DNA of 12,692 bases from Lachnospiraceae bacterium UBA7050 (GTDB taxonomy: Bacteria; Bacillota; Clostridia; Lachnospirales; Lachnospiraceae). The position numbers were made by a program, and so were the translations under genes. Below, one piece after another: positions 1-6,811 of this stretch (position 1 is its first letter; each line of letters opens with the position of its first letter). The notes beneath the pieces were generated by a model. That model searched no databases. It saw only the letters and a program-made list of their open reading frames with translations, and had not been told where the DNA came from. Location of the stretch: the NCBI GenBank assembly GCA_002493905.1, contig DLAJ01000042.1, positions 34,741-47,432 of the forward strand, read 5' to 3'.

Positions 1-3
1 AAC

Positions 4-22
4 GGATAATTTCTTATTATCC
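4..22 (-). terminator. Hairpin, probable intrinsic terminator of the membrane-protein gene
   Basis: A perfect 7-bp inverted repeat (GGATAAT at 4-10 and ATTATCC at 16-22) encloses a 5-nt loop. It lies 27 bases past the stop of the membrane-protein gene ending at 50. On the minus strand the stem is followed by GTT and then the window ends, so a U-tract can be neither confirmed nor excluded. The position suits a terminator for that transcript. The stem is AT-rich and therefore weak. Confidence 0.45.
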
Positions 23-49
23 TTTATTCTTATCCTTTTAACCAACATC

Positions 50-859
50 TTACCATTTCTTATCAATCATCAAATAATCTCTGGTTTTCTCTCTTACTTC
101 TCCGATCAGCCGCGAATTGTCATGTCTTTTTTCATTGAACTCATTATATATCCCGACTGTGTTAACACTAAACTTCTCGTTATTCTTCCTTTTCTCATAA
201 GCGTTTAACGCGACGTTCTCTAAAATCTGTTTCAGAGTTACTGTGATATCGTCATAGATATTTCTAATAATCTGTTCCAAAAGCGCTCTCATTTCTTTGG
301 GCAGGAATGTATCATCCAACAGATTTTGATATTTTTTCATCGACTCATAGTATCTCCCTGTGAGATATATGATTTCAATATCTATCTTCCCCTCTTTCAA
401 ATCTGCATAAAATCCCTCATCAAAATCTATATCCGTTTTTTCCATCTTCTTACCGGCTACCTGAAACGGTTCCGGTTTCTCAAACATTTCTAATTGATTC
501 CCCCGTTTTACAATAAGCCCTCCCACTAAATTTTTTTCGCACTCTTTTTGCAGGATTTCTGAACCGCTGAGAGTACATCCACATTGGGTTAATATTTTAT
601 ATGTATTTAATGTTACAATCTGAAATAAATCCAGATTCTTCATCATCCTGTTATCATCAGAAAAACCTTCCATGACTTCAATCAATAAGTCCGTCTGTCT
701 CTTTATTACCTCCGAACGCAAAGGCTGCAGTATTGTATATCTTGCACGTTTGTAAGTCAAAACAGCAATTATTGTAGCAATTAACGTAAAAATGATCCAC
801 AAAATATCCTTAATAGCGGAAAGATTATCCCATAGCCATTTGATTAGATCACTTCCCAT
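50..859 (-). CDS. Single-pass membrane protein of unknown function
   Basis: This 269-residue protein is not recognised as a named family. One hydrophobic segment spans residues 19-36 and is followed at once by a basic patch (YKRAR), which by the positive-inside rule places the roughly 230-residue C-terminal part in the cytoplasm. That part is charged and mostly helical-looking, with no visible catalytic motif. The ATG at 859 is preceded by AAAGGG with a 7-nt spacing. The gene lies 3 nt after, and in the same frame as, a 36-codon small ORF, and about 150 nt downstream of a good promoter. A hairpin follows its stop. Possible roles include membrane sensor or effector, but none is shown by the sequence. 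Confidence 0.75.
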   Translation of the reverse strand: MGSDLIKWLWDNLSAIKDILWIIFTLIATIIAVLTYKRARYTILQPLRSEVIKRQTDLLIEVMEGFSDDNRMMKNLDLFQIVTLNTYKILTQCGCTLSGSEILQKECEKNLVGGLIVKRGNQLEMFEKPEPFQVAGKKMEKTDIDFDEGFYADLKEGKIDIEIIYLTGRYYESMKKYQNLLDDTFLPKEMRALLEQIIRNIYDDITVTLKQILENVALNAYEKRKNNEKFSVNTVGIYNEFNEKRHDNSRLIGEVREKTRDYLMIDKKW

Positions 860-862
860 ATC

Positions 863-973
863 CTAGCCCTTTATGATGTTAAGGAGAAGAACACCATATT
901 CCCTCTCTGTGCTTTGATCAACACTGCCGCTCATTTCCTTCTTTCCATATTCAAATAGCGGAACAGAGCACAT
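863..973 (-). CDS. Small 36-residue ORF, in frame with the downstream membrane protein
   Basis: ATG at 973 begins a 36-codon ORF (starts MCSVPLFEYG, ends LLLNIIKG) that stops at a TAG at 865-863. A single GAT codon then separates it from the ATG of the membrane-protein gene, in the same frame. A weak GGAT Shine-Dalgarno lies about 4 nt upstream of the start. The ORF sits inside the leader expected from the promoter at 1018-1046. It could be a leader peptide translationally coupled to the next gene, a real small protein, or the 5' end of a longer gene split by an amber mutation. The residue composition looks protein-like, but the ORF is short. Confidence 0.4.
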   Translation of the reverse strand: MCSVPLFEYGKKEMSGSVDQSTEREYGVLLLNIIKG

Positions 974-1017
974 TTTTATCCATAGTCAGACCCCACTATA
1001 AACTTTTTATTATAAAA

Positions 1018-1046
1018 ATCATACAGCATTTATCTCTTTTGGTCAA
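1018..1046 (-). promoter_or_regulatory. Sigma-A-type promoter for the small ORF and membrane-protein gene
   Basis: On the minus strand, a TTGACC -35 box (1046-1041) is followed by a 17-bp spacer and a TATGAT -10 box (1023-1018). Each box differs from consensus by one base and the spacing is ideal. Transcription would begin near 1011 and read into the small ORF at 973 and the gene at 859. The promoter also lies just past the stop of the pseudogene ending at 1108, which marks the start of a separate transcription unit. Confidence 0.7.
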
Positions 1047-1107
1047 TTTATTTTTTTAACTTTGTTTTCGAAGTGCAAGCTCTCTGGGCAATTTTTTACG
1101 TACCTCC

Positions 1108-1620
1108 CTACCATCCCGGCTCCATCATCTTCGGACAGTCATAATCCGACCCATAGTAGTTAAAAATCCGGACAACACCATTCACCAGATCTGCCTCCAG
1201 ACAGACCGTCCCATTCAGCGTATAAGCGCCCCAAAAGACATATTTTAGGACTAACTGTTCCTTTTTGGCAGAAAGCACATTGCAGCTTGCGCCTTGAGAA
1301 AATGTTTTTTCCGGAATCTCCATGCCTTCGAGGTGGTTATCTATCCTTTCCTGTAATAATTCCGCCATCGCCTGATTGATCTTATTTTGGAGCTCGACAA
1401 CAATGCCAGCGAACGAACAATCCGCGTCTTCTGCATAGACACGGAAAGTGAAAAGTCATAGGCATCCTCCTGCGTGTAGAAAGTTCCACCATCATCTGCA
1501 GCATTACAGAAATAGTCAAAGCGAATAACCTAAAACCCTCTAATTCTTTGAATATCTTCTCACTGGGCTTCCGAAATATATAGTGCAAGCCGACCAAGCA
1601 TTTCTAGAAGGTCTGCTTCC
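1108..1620 (-). pseudogene. Frame-broken gene of unknown family
   Basis: Only the last 86 codons (from an internal ATG at 1368) read as one clean frame, but protein-like sequence continues upstream across other frames. From the clean part the frame runs upstream through INQ, VELQNK and YAEDADC to about 1435. It then moves to a second frame carrying FDYFCNAADDGGTF and YTQEDAYDF, to a third with KPSEKIFKELEGF, and back to DLLEMLGRLALYISE near 1610. The gene therefore carries about three frameshifts, and TGA and TAG stops fall in one frame. The original product was about 165-170 residues. The C-terminus (YYGSDYDCPKMMEPGW) matches nothing recognised. A small immunity-type protein is possible but unproven. 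No intact start with a good ribosome site is visible. Confidence 0.6.
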
Positions 1621-1633
1621 ATGACCACCAAAA

Positions 1634-1685
1634 CTTACATGCGAGATTCGTAAGATGGTAAAGCCGGAGCCGCATGTCATGTAAG
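1634..1685. repeat. Nested inverted repeat in the gap after the three-gene operon
   Basis: CTTACATG at 1634-1641 is the exact reverse complement of CATGTAAG at 1678-1685. ACATGCG at 1637-1643 is complementary to CGCATGT at 1671-1677. The two pairings share bases 1637-1641, so they are mutually exclusive. The position is downstream of the operon ending at 1766 and upstream of the pseudogene. There is no T-run, so it is a poor terminator candidate. It may be a mobile-element or structured-RNA remnant. Confidence 0.3.
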
Positions 1686-1765
1686 TGTTCTAACATTTGT
1701 GACATCGCTTGTAATAAAGGGCTACTATTCTTCATCGTCTTGGAATCTTTTGTATCCGTACAATA

Positions 1766-2284
1766 TTATGATATATCAAATTTAATTTGTTCTAGTTTAG
1801 TATCAATATTAGTTACCAATCTAATTATTTCAGAGTTTGATTTCTCAATATATTCGGCATCATCAATATGATCCATAACTATAGCGGATAAACTATCCAT
1901 CTCACTTACAATTGATTCTATACTCGTCTGATTGGATATATCTTTTTTCACTATTTCGAGTAAATTGGAAATAGTCTTCAATTTTATTCTTGTTACCTTT
2001 TTACTATTTTCTGAATCGACCACAATCAACTCCGAATCTAACATTTTAATTTGAATCTTTGTTATTACATCATTGATTTTTTCTTTTTTCCTATCAACAT
2101 TATTTTGTCGTTCAACCAAATAAAACGAAACAAAAATTAAAATAAAAATCTCTATACCATCACCTATGCTTACATTCCAAAAACCAGAAATATCATTACA
2201 CGCGTTTATAAACAACAATATACATGTTGCTAAAGACAACGCTCCAATAATTATATATTTTACAATATTATTGTACTTCTTCAT
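1766..2284 (-). CDS. Two-helix membrane protein with cytoplasmic helical tail; third gene of the STAS/GHKL operon
   Basis: The 172-residue product has hydrophobic segments at about residues 8-28 and 43-57, joined by a short loop. A charged segment of about 115 residues follows (ERQNNVDRKKEK onward), rich in Lys, Glu, Ile, Ser and Asp and probably helical or coiled-coil. The basic stretch after the second helix predicts that both termini are cytoplasmic. A strong GGGAGGAAAG ribosome site precedes the ATG, and the gene starts only 3 nt after the stop of the STAS-like gene, so all three genes are very likely co-transcribed. No enzyme motif is visible. By position it could be the membrane effector or anchor controlled by the two cytoplasmic partners; that is inference. 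An alternative is a small membrane sensor. Confidence 0.8.
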   Translation of the reverse strand: MKKYNNIVKYIIIGALSLATCILLFINACNDISGFWNVSIGDGIEIFILIFVSFYLVERQNNVDRKKEKINDVITKIQIKMLDSELIVVDSENSKKVTRIKLKTISNLLEIVKKDISNQTSIESIVSEMDSLSAIVMDHIDDAEYIEKSNSEIIRLVTNIDTKLEQIKFDIS

Positions 2285-2287
2285 TTG

Positions 2288-2623
2288 TTACTTTCCTCCC
2301 ATTATCTCCTTTTCAGCATCTGCAATATATTTCTTAATTCTACGTTCTATCGTTAAATCGTCATTTGATATAATCACAATATTTTCTAAAATATTTTTTT
2401 TATTAAGTATTTTGACCAATCCGCCAAATGCCTCATCCAAAAAGGATGGAGGATATCCAAACGCACCATCAAAATCTATCTCCAATTTATCATTCTTTTT
2501 AACAGCCTCTTCATATTTAGGCAAAAGCAACTGCTGCCTAAATAATTCTCCCGAAAACTCTCCCTCAGAAATTTTCCTGCCACCCGGGGTATCCGAAAAA
2601 TCTTTTGCTATAACAATTTTCAT
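2288..2623 (-). CDS. STAS-like domain protein (DUF4325 type)
   Basis: This 111-residue protein is a single small domain. The core at about residues 44-69 (KLEIDFDGAF, then PPSFLDEAFGGL) matches the DUF4325 STAS-like pattern: a strand with acidic residues, then a helix with the SFLDEAFG signature. STAS folds are best known as anti-anti-sigma factors that bind and are phosphorylated by GHKL ATPases, and the gene directly upstream encodes exactly such an ATPase. Its ATG follows that gene's TAG with no spacer, and a GGAGGA site lies within the upstream coding end, so the two are translationally coupled. Partner switching with the ATPase is inferred. The phospho-acceptor Ser of classical SpoIIAA-type domains cannot be assigned with confidence. 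Confidence 0.8.
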   Translation of the reverse strand: MKIVIAKDFSDTPGGRKISEGEFSGELFRQQLLLPKYEEAVKKNDKLEIDFDGAFGYPPSFLDEAFGGLVKILNKKNILENIVIISNDDLTIERRIKKYIADAEKEIMGGK

Positions 2624-3643
2624 CTATTCTTCCTCCATCTTTATAATAAAACTATATATTGTTCCAGAAATATTATATTTCAACTCTTCTGTATAAATAT
2701 GCCCTTCATTATCAAACCAGCAATGGCCTTTTCCTGACATAACATGAAAATCTGCCACCTTATCACTACAAGCATATTCTTTAATGGATGGAAGTCCTTT
2801 TCCATGGTTAGTCTTTCCCGTTTGCGTCCTAAAATCTCCATCTAAAGCCGATTTAATCAGCTTTGACTCACTTCCAATCCCAATTTTATTAACAACCTTT
2901 TCATATAAGGAATGCTTTTTAACAGTTTTTCCGATACCTATTCCAGTATCCAAAAACAAAAACTTCACATCATTACCATTACATTCTGCATACATATACC
3001 ATTCTGGTATCATTGTATCTTCTTCATTATACGCATGATAATATACATTAGACATCATCTCTATAATAACTTCATAAAGATCTTTGACATATACATTAGA
3101 AACGTTTAGCTTATCTGCTACAAACAAGCAAATCTGCTTAGCTAAAATACCATCACTATTTCTTCCACATACAATTGACATTTTACTACTATTTTGGGGC
3201 AAATTTTTACTTTTAGACTTTACAAATTTCAGCAAACCAGATTCTATAAATACCATTCTTGCTTTATCATTATTAGGATAAGTACCATGAAAAGAATACA
3301 ATCTTCTTCTTGATTCCTTATGATTCCTCATTAATGCAATCAAATACATGATGGCATCGGTCGTAACTTTTGAAACATCTCTTGCCTCTATTAAGAAATC
3401 ACTTCTAGGAATAGCGCTCTTAAATTTATACATAATCGTACAAAAAAGCAATGCCGTTTCTTCCAAATTTTCTATGAAGCTAAAACACTCCGGTAAATTA
3501 ATAATATAGTCTGGTACATATTCTTGCTGCATACTTGTTGGAATTGTTTTATTTACTCTATAATTTTTACTAAATTTTCTTTTTCTTTTTTTACTAAGTT
3601 TTTTACTCCGGAGATCCCAGAATTCTTTTGCTGTTTTTCCCAT
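2624..3643 (-). CDS. STAS-like/GHKL (HATPase_c) fusion protein
   Basis: The 339-residue product has a very basic start (residues 14-28, Lys/Arg-rich). A STAS-like region follows at about 50-140, including an RDVSKVTTDAIMYLIALM segment. A C-terminal GHKL ATPase domain spans about 180-337. Visible ATPase motifs are the N box EMMSNVYYHAY (Glu195, Asn199), the G1 box DTGIGIG (232-238), the G2 box GKTNHGKGLPSIKEY (276-290) and the final GTIYSFII strand. No His phospho-acceptor domain precedes it, so it is not a classical histidine kinase; an anti-sigma-like kinase or conformational ATPase is more likely. It starts with ATG behind a GAGGAT site, 32 nt after a GNAT pseudogene. It is the first gene of a three-gene operon with zero spacing to the STAS-like gene. 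Confidence 0.85.
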   Translation of the reverse strand: MGKTAKEFWDLRSKKLSKKRKRKFSKNYRVNKTIPTSMQQEYVPDYIINLPECFSFIENLEETALLFCTIMYKFKSAIPRSDFLIEARDVSKVTTDAIMYLIALMRNHKESRRRLYSFHGTYPNNDKARMVFIESGLLKFVKSKSKNLPQNSSKMSIVCGRNSDGILAKQICLFVADKLNVSNVYVKDLYEVIIEMMSNVYYHAYNEEDTMIPEWYMYAECNGNDVKFLFLDTGIGIGKTVKKHSLYEKVVNKIGIGSESKLIKSALDGDFRTQTGKTNHGKGLPSIKEYACSDKVADFHVMSGKGHCWFDNEGHIYTEELKYNISGTIYSFIIKMEEE

Positions 3644-3675
3644 ATTTTATCCTCATGTCCAAAACATCTATACAA

Positions 3676-4280
3676 TCACAGTACTTCTAATAATAGAGTT
3701 AGTGTATGTCTATCTTGTGTATTCGTCTTAACATCCTTGGTATCAAATCTCTTAAACCCATTCTCGCCTTGATAAAACTGATTAATTTCTCATAATCCTC
3801 AACTTCAAGAAAAATCTCCATTCCTCCAGCTATATATTGAATTCTATTTATAGTAACTATAGTCTTCTGAAACAATTGTTCTCCAGTAATCTTCTCATTC
3901 GCTTTGCCATTTTAATTTCCCTCTAATTGTGCAATAAGACATGCCGAAAAATTATAGGTACTATTTTCTTTCTCCACTTCACTTATCCTAGCAATTTTAC
4001 GCTTCATGGTATTACTAAAATTTTCTGCATTTACTGTAATTGCTTTGATTGCTATCATAAAATAGTCCACCAATAACACATCGTCATTAGAAAATACCAT
4101 GTATGTGGACTGATTTTTTTTGTAAACTCAATCGATTGTTCGTTCAAAATCTTTCCACATCCGGTTTCTTATCGCTAAAAAACCCGGAAAAGAGTTGTCG
4201 TAATTCATCCTCTCCAAAATTTTTTCGTCTTTGATAGACAAGTATTCATGAATGTTAAAGGCTGTTATATTATTATACAT
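3676..4280 (-). pseudogene. GNAT-family acetyltransferase toxin, pseudogene
   Basis: Joining frames gives a recognisable GNAT toxin-like protein of about 195 residues: MYNNITAFNIHEYLSIKDEK; DELRQLFSGFFSDKKPDVER; then LNEQSIEFTKK, MVFSNDDVLLVDYF, FSNTMKRKIARISEVE, CLIAQL, NEKITGEQLF and GGMEIFLEVEDYEKLISF; then YQGENGFKRFDTKDV, ending LLLEVL at a TGA at 3678-3676. Lesions visible are frameshifts near 4215, 4155, 4130 and 3775, and an in-frame TAA at 3914-3912. The segments NTMKRKIARISE and the late Y-x-x-NGF motif are typical of GNATs in Firmicute toxin-antitoxin pairs. The ATG at 4280 overlaps the end of an antitoxin-like ORF, the usual arrangement for such pairs. No functional product is expected. 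Confidence 0.8.
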
Positions 4281-4365
4281 TTGTCTTCTTCATTGCCATA
4301 AACTTTTTCACTTCTTCTGAGCCAGTGTTGCAACTCTGTGAAGAGACGCCTAATAAGATTTCTCA
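4273..4365 (-). pseudogene. 3' remnant of an antitoxin-like gene upstream of the GNAT pseudogene
   Basis: An open frame ending SCNTGSEEVKKFMAMKKTNV with TAA at 4275-4273 overlaps the ATG of the GNAT pseudogene (ATGTATAA). Its upstream part is lost: an in-frame TGA appears about 27 codons in, and the IS5-family relic begins within a few bases. The short charged tail and the overlap with a GNAT toxin gene suggest the C-terminus of the cognate antitoxin. Too little is left to name the DNA-binding family. Confidence 0.5.
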
Positions 4366-4371
4366 ATAGTA

Positions 4372-4390
4372 TTAAGAAAACGCTGATTAA
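4372..4390 (+). repeat. Left terminal inverted repeat of the IS relic
   Basis: TTAAGAAAACGCTGATTAA pairs with the right end at 5573-5591, with three mismatches over 19 bases. It runs into a small palindrome, GCTGAT-TAA-ATCAGC (4382-4396), that is not mirrored at the right end. Confidence 0.65.
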
Positions 4391-4427
4391 ATCAGCATTT
4401 CAGCCACCCTTTTTTCGTTATATATAG

Positions 4428-4433
4428 TATAAT
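4428..4433 (+). promoter_or_regulatory. Possible -10 box of the transposase gene
   Basis: A perfect TATAAT lies about 36 nt upstream of the transposase start inside the insertion sequence. No matching -35 hexamer is visible at 16-18 bp, so the assignment is weak. It would be a relic of the transposase promoter. Confidence 0.3.
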
Positions 4434-4468
4434 GTGAGTATCACAAATACTAAGGATGGTGCATGGTT

Positions 4469-5452
4469 ATGAAACAACATTAGTGACATTGAATATTCCA
4501 ACCGCAGAAAAAAGACCAAACGGAAGGAATTCCTTGATGCCATGGATGAATTGATTCCATGGCATCATTGGATACAACTCACCCACCCTTATTATCCATC
4601 CTAGAAACGCCAACGACCTCCGAAAAATATTGAGGCCATACTTCGCATGTGCTTTATGTAGAACTGGTTTAACCTTTCGAACGCAGGAATCAGAGATGCC
4701 ATATATGACAGCTATGCAATAAGAAGCTTCATGCACCTAGATTTTCCCACCGGCAGGTGCCGGATGCTACCATCTTTCTTCATTTCCGCCATCTGATTGA
4801 AAATAACAGCTTAGCGAAAAGATATTCGCTGATGTAAAAAGCCAGGTCTGAAAAAGCAGACCTGATGATGCACGGCGGAACGATCATAGATGCCACGATC
4901 ACCTCAGCCCCCAGTTCTACCAAGAACAAAGACGGCAAACTCGACCCAGAAATGCACCAGACAAAGAAAGGCAACCAATAGTATTATGGAATGAAGGTGC
5001 ACTCCGGCGTAAATGCAGGCAGTGAATATGTCCACACGATCACCAGGACAGCAGCCAATGTTCATGATATGACGAAATGGCCGAATTTTATCCGCGAGGA
5101 TGATGAATTCGTTTATGGCGACCCTGGATACAGTGGGGCGGAGAAACAGGAGGAAATCCGAAATGCCAGGCATTTGTCAATAATAGAGTTCCGTACCAAT
5201 AAATGTCCCAAAAACATTAAAGTCCCTGATACCTATAAAGGGATCAACCGGGACAAACAGCAAGGAAATCGCAAAGCATCCACACGCTGTAAAGTAGAGC
5301 ATCCATTTTTGATTGTTAAAAGCAGTTCGGTTATGCCATGACTGTATGACAAGGTATAGCCAAAAACATGAACCTGTTTCATATCCCGTTTGCCAGCGCT
5401 AATCTGGTCATGTGTGTCAGGTCGGGCGCAGCAGGAATTTTGTATGGTATAA
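4469..5452 (+). pseudogene. IS5-family transposase, pseudogene
   Basis: Successive frames give a complete IS5-type DDE transposase. They include SDIEYSNRRKKTKR, DAMDELIPW, a KRQRPPKNIEA region, YDSYAIRSFMHLDF, MMHGGTIIDATI (first catalytic Asp), SSTKNKDGKLDPEMHQTKKG, YYGMKVHSGVNAGSEYVHTI, EFVYGDPGYSGAEK (second Asp) and RCKVEHPFLIVK (catalytic Glu). It ends in ASANLVMCV and QEFCMV. Lesions include a stop after HPYYPS (about 4594), a TAG in place of a codon before NWFNL, a frameshift in the LDFPT region, a TAG after KKGNQ (about 4979), and frameshifts near 5330. All three catalytic residues remain, but the protein cannot be made. The longest clean stretch is 4991-5341. Confidence 0.85.
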
Positions 5453-5572
5453 ATGCGTTCATTTTGGGAAATCCCATAAGGAATTGGGAGTAAAAGGAGC
5501 ATCTATGGAGGGTAGTACTGATATTCCCCCAAAATTTACTAATGATGGTAACTGGGAATGTTGATCTTGGTA

Positions 5573-5591
5573 TTAGTCAGCGTTTCCTTAG
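5573..5591 (-). repeat. Right terminal inverted repeat of the IS relic
   Basis: The reverse complement reads CTAAGGAAACGCTGACTAA and matches the left end at 4372-4390 in 16 of 19 positions. It lies about 120 nt past the transposase stop, which is reasonable for an IS5-type right end. Confidence 0.6.
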
Positions 5592-6112
5592 CAAACTTAC
5601 TGCTTTCCTTTCTGTAACACTCTAAGAAAAAGTTTTCTTGTATTGTACTTTTCGCATGGATTGTGAAAATTTTGTGCTAAAAATTTTACCTTTTAGTGCT
5701 GTAATCATATGCTCCTTCTTCATACGTTTTACTACGAGAAAACAATACCACAATAATTCGTACGTCGATGTTCCGAACGGATACGCCGTTGAAACAGTAC
5801 GCTCTCACCGATCAGGTGAATTCTACATCTATGAGGAATCCAACTTCTCCCCAAGTTGGCTCTTCAAATAGCTTACTCTTTGAAAACACACAAGCAGAAA
5901 TGGCTGAGCCTGCTCTCAGATGCTAAGATTCTTCGTCTTTCTTTTTTGAAAAGGATCATCCAAGCTGTCTATTACTTTCTTTTCCATAGAATTTATTCAG
6001 TATTTTTCCAATTTTTCTTTGAATTACATAGCAATCCGGTTCCTATAACCTTAAAAGCTCACAGCATCATTTAATGAAAGACAAGCTGACTCTTACCTAA
6101 CATATGCCCTCC
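5592..6112. other. About 520 nt without a convincing gene
   Basis: This stretch lies between the IS relic and the YrdC-like gene. The longest open stretches are short and lack good ribosome sites. One plus-strand frame open from 5705 to 5926 reads protein-like (an ATG at 5768, then MFRTDTPLKQYALTDQV and later LLFENTQAEMAEPALRC) and could be the remnant of a lost gene. A minus-strand frame in the same place also carries protein-like stretches (for example VVKRMKKEHMITALKG, about 5690-5740), so the coding strand cannot be decided. No RNA gene or clear terminator is seen. Confidence 0.5.
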
Positions 6113-6811
6113 TCAAACTATTCCTTTATATTTACATTCCAAAGCCACTTTCCGAATCATTTCAGTCGATATTGCTCCTTTTCGCATTATTTCAATATAC
6201 TGATATCCATCTTGCATTTTTTCCCTGACTACCGTACTTAATTGACCAGGATTTATTACAAAATCATCCACCATGGCTATTTTTCGATAAACATGTAACT
6301 TCGCACTACGTTCCGAAACTATTTTCCAAGCCTCTTCCGCTGTAAAAACCTCCGTAAATTTAGAATTACGAATTGGTACACTTGGCATTGGAAAAAAATC
6401 TGCAATCTGTGTTTCAATAACACTTCGTGATAAACGTACTCCTATTGTACCATCAGCATATAAACAATTTGTAGAAAATCTATTAAATGCTTTTTTTAAT
6501 GGCTTCATTACAAATGTGAGTCCGTAGGGGGTAAGTTTTTTTAAAAATTCACAGGCCTGATTACGACAATCCATTTTTTCAGTTATTTTTTTCAAATCAC
6601 CAAATGTCAATGACATGGGAGCCCTATTACGTTCTAATAGCAAATCAATATCTTTAGAAACCTTTTGATCAGATACTAATCCAGTTAATATGTATGAAGA
6701 ATCTGACGGCAAAATGCATAAGCCACCCTCTCTTAAAAGTCTAATAATTCTATCAACGTCATGCTGATTCAATTTTTGCTTCCCATTGCAAACAAACTCA
6801 AGGTTCACCAA
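6113..6811 (-). CDS. Divergent Sua5/YrdC/YciO-family protein
   Basis: The product, about 232 residues, has the YrdC fold pattern throughout. It shows LPSDSSY at 34-40 (in place of PTDTVYG), ERNRAPMSL at 60-68 (in place of the K-x-R region), TPYGLTFVM at 94-102, GTIGVRLS at 121-128, PIRNS at 146-150 (in place of S-x-N), STVV at 192-195 and a final MRKGAIS at 209-215. Family members make threonylcarbamoyl-AMP for tRNA t6A or handle related carbamoyl-adenylates. Several catalytic-motif residues differ here, so this is probably a specialised paralogue, not the housekeeping enzyme. The start is either TTG at 6811 or GTG at 6808. The GTG overlaps the upstream TGA as GTGA, and an AGGAG site suits either. 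It is coupled to the ATPase gene. Confidence 0.8.
   Translation of the reverse strand: MVNLEFVCNGKQKLNQHDVDRIIRLLREGGLCILPSDSSYILTGLVSDQKVSKDIDLLLERNRAPMSLTFGDLKKITEKMDCRNQACEFLKKLTPYGLTFVMKPLKKAFNRFSTNCLYADGTIGVRLSRSVIETQIADFFPMPSVPIRNSKFTEVFTAEEAWKIVSERSAKLHVYRKIAMVDDFVINPGQLSTVVREKMQDGYQYIEIMRKGAISTEMIRKVALECKYKGIV

Larger units (their letters stand above)
4372..5591 (+). mobile_element. Decayed IS5-family insertion sequence
   Basis: This relic of about 1.2 kb is bounded by imperfect inverted repeats. The left end at 4372-4390 matches the reverse complement of the right end at 5573-5591 at 16 of 19 positions (shared core AAACGCTGA). The outermost TTAA on the left and TTAG on the right may be decayed copies of a short target duplication, which would put the true ends at about 4376-5587. 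Between them lies a full-length but multiply broken IS5-type transposase on the plus strand. Base composition is richer in GC than the flanking operons. The left end adjoins the truncated antitoxin, so the insertion probably destroyed that module. Confidence 0.75.

Noticed and set aside
1382..1597. A 71-codon minus-strand ORF as a separate gene
   Set aside because: Its first part (KPSEKIFKELEGF) belongs to the frame-broken pseudogene and its second part is an out-of-frame reading of the same gene.
864..1724. An 11-bp inverted match (TAGCCCTTTAT at 864-874 and its complement at 1714-1724) as att sites or element ends
   Set aside because: Matches of this length are expected by chance in a window of this size and nothing else supports an element between them.
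1604..1735. A 43-codon minus-strand ORF (MKNSSPLLQAMSQMLEHL...)
   Set aside because: It has no ribosome site, overlaps the inverted repeat and the 5' end of the pseudogene, and matches no family I know.
2166..2696. A 176-codon plus-strand ORF opposite the membrane and STAS-like genes
   Set aside because: It is an antisense shadow across three tightly spaced, motif-bearing genes on the other strand and has no ribosome site.
3644..3700. A promoter directly upstream of the GHKL operon
   Set aside because: A TATAGA-like -10 box is present, but no acceptable -35 box lies at the right distance, so no promoter is claimed.
4372..4396. A CRISPR repeat or terminator reading of the GCTGAT palindrome
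   Set aside because: It occurs once, lacks a T-run directly after it, and is better explained as part of the IS left end.
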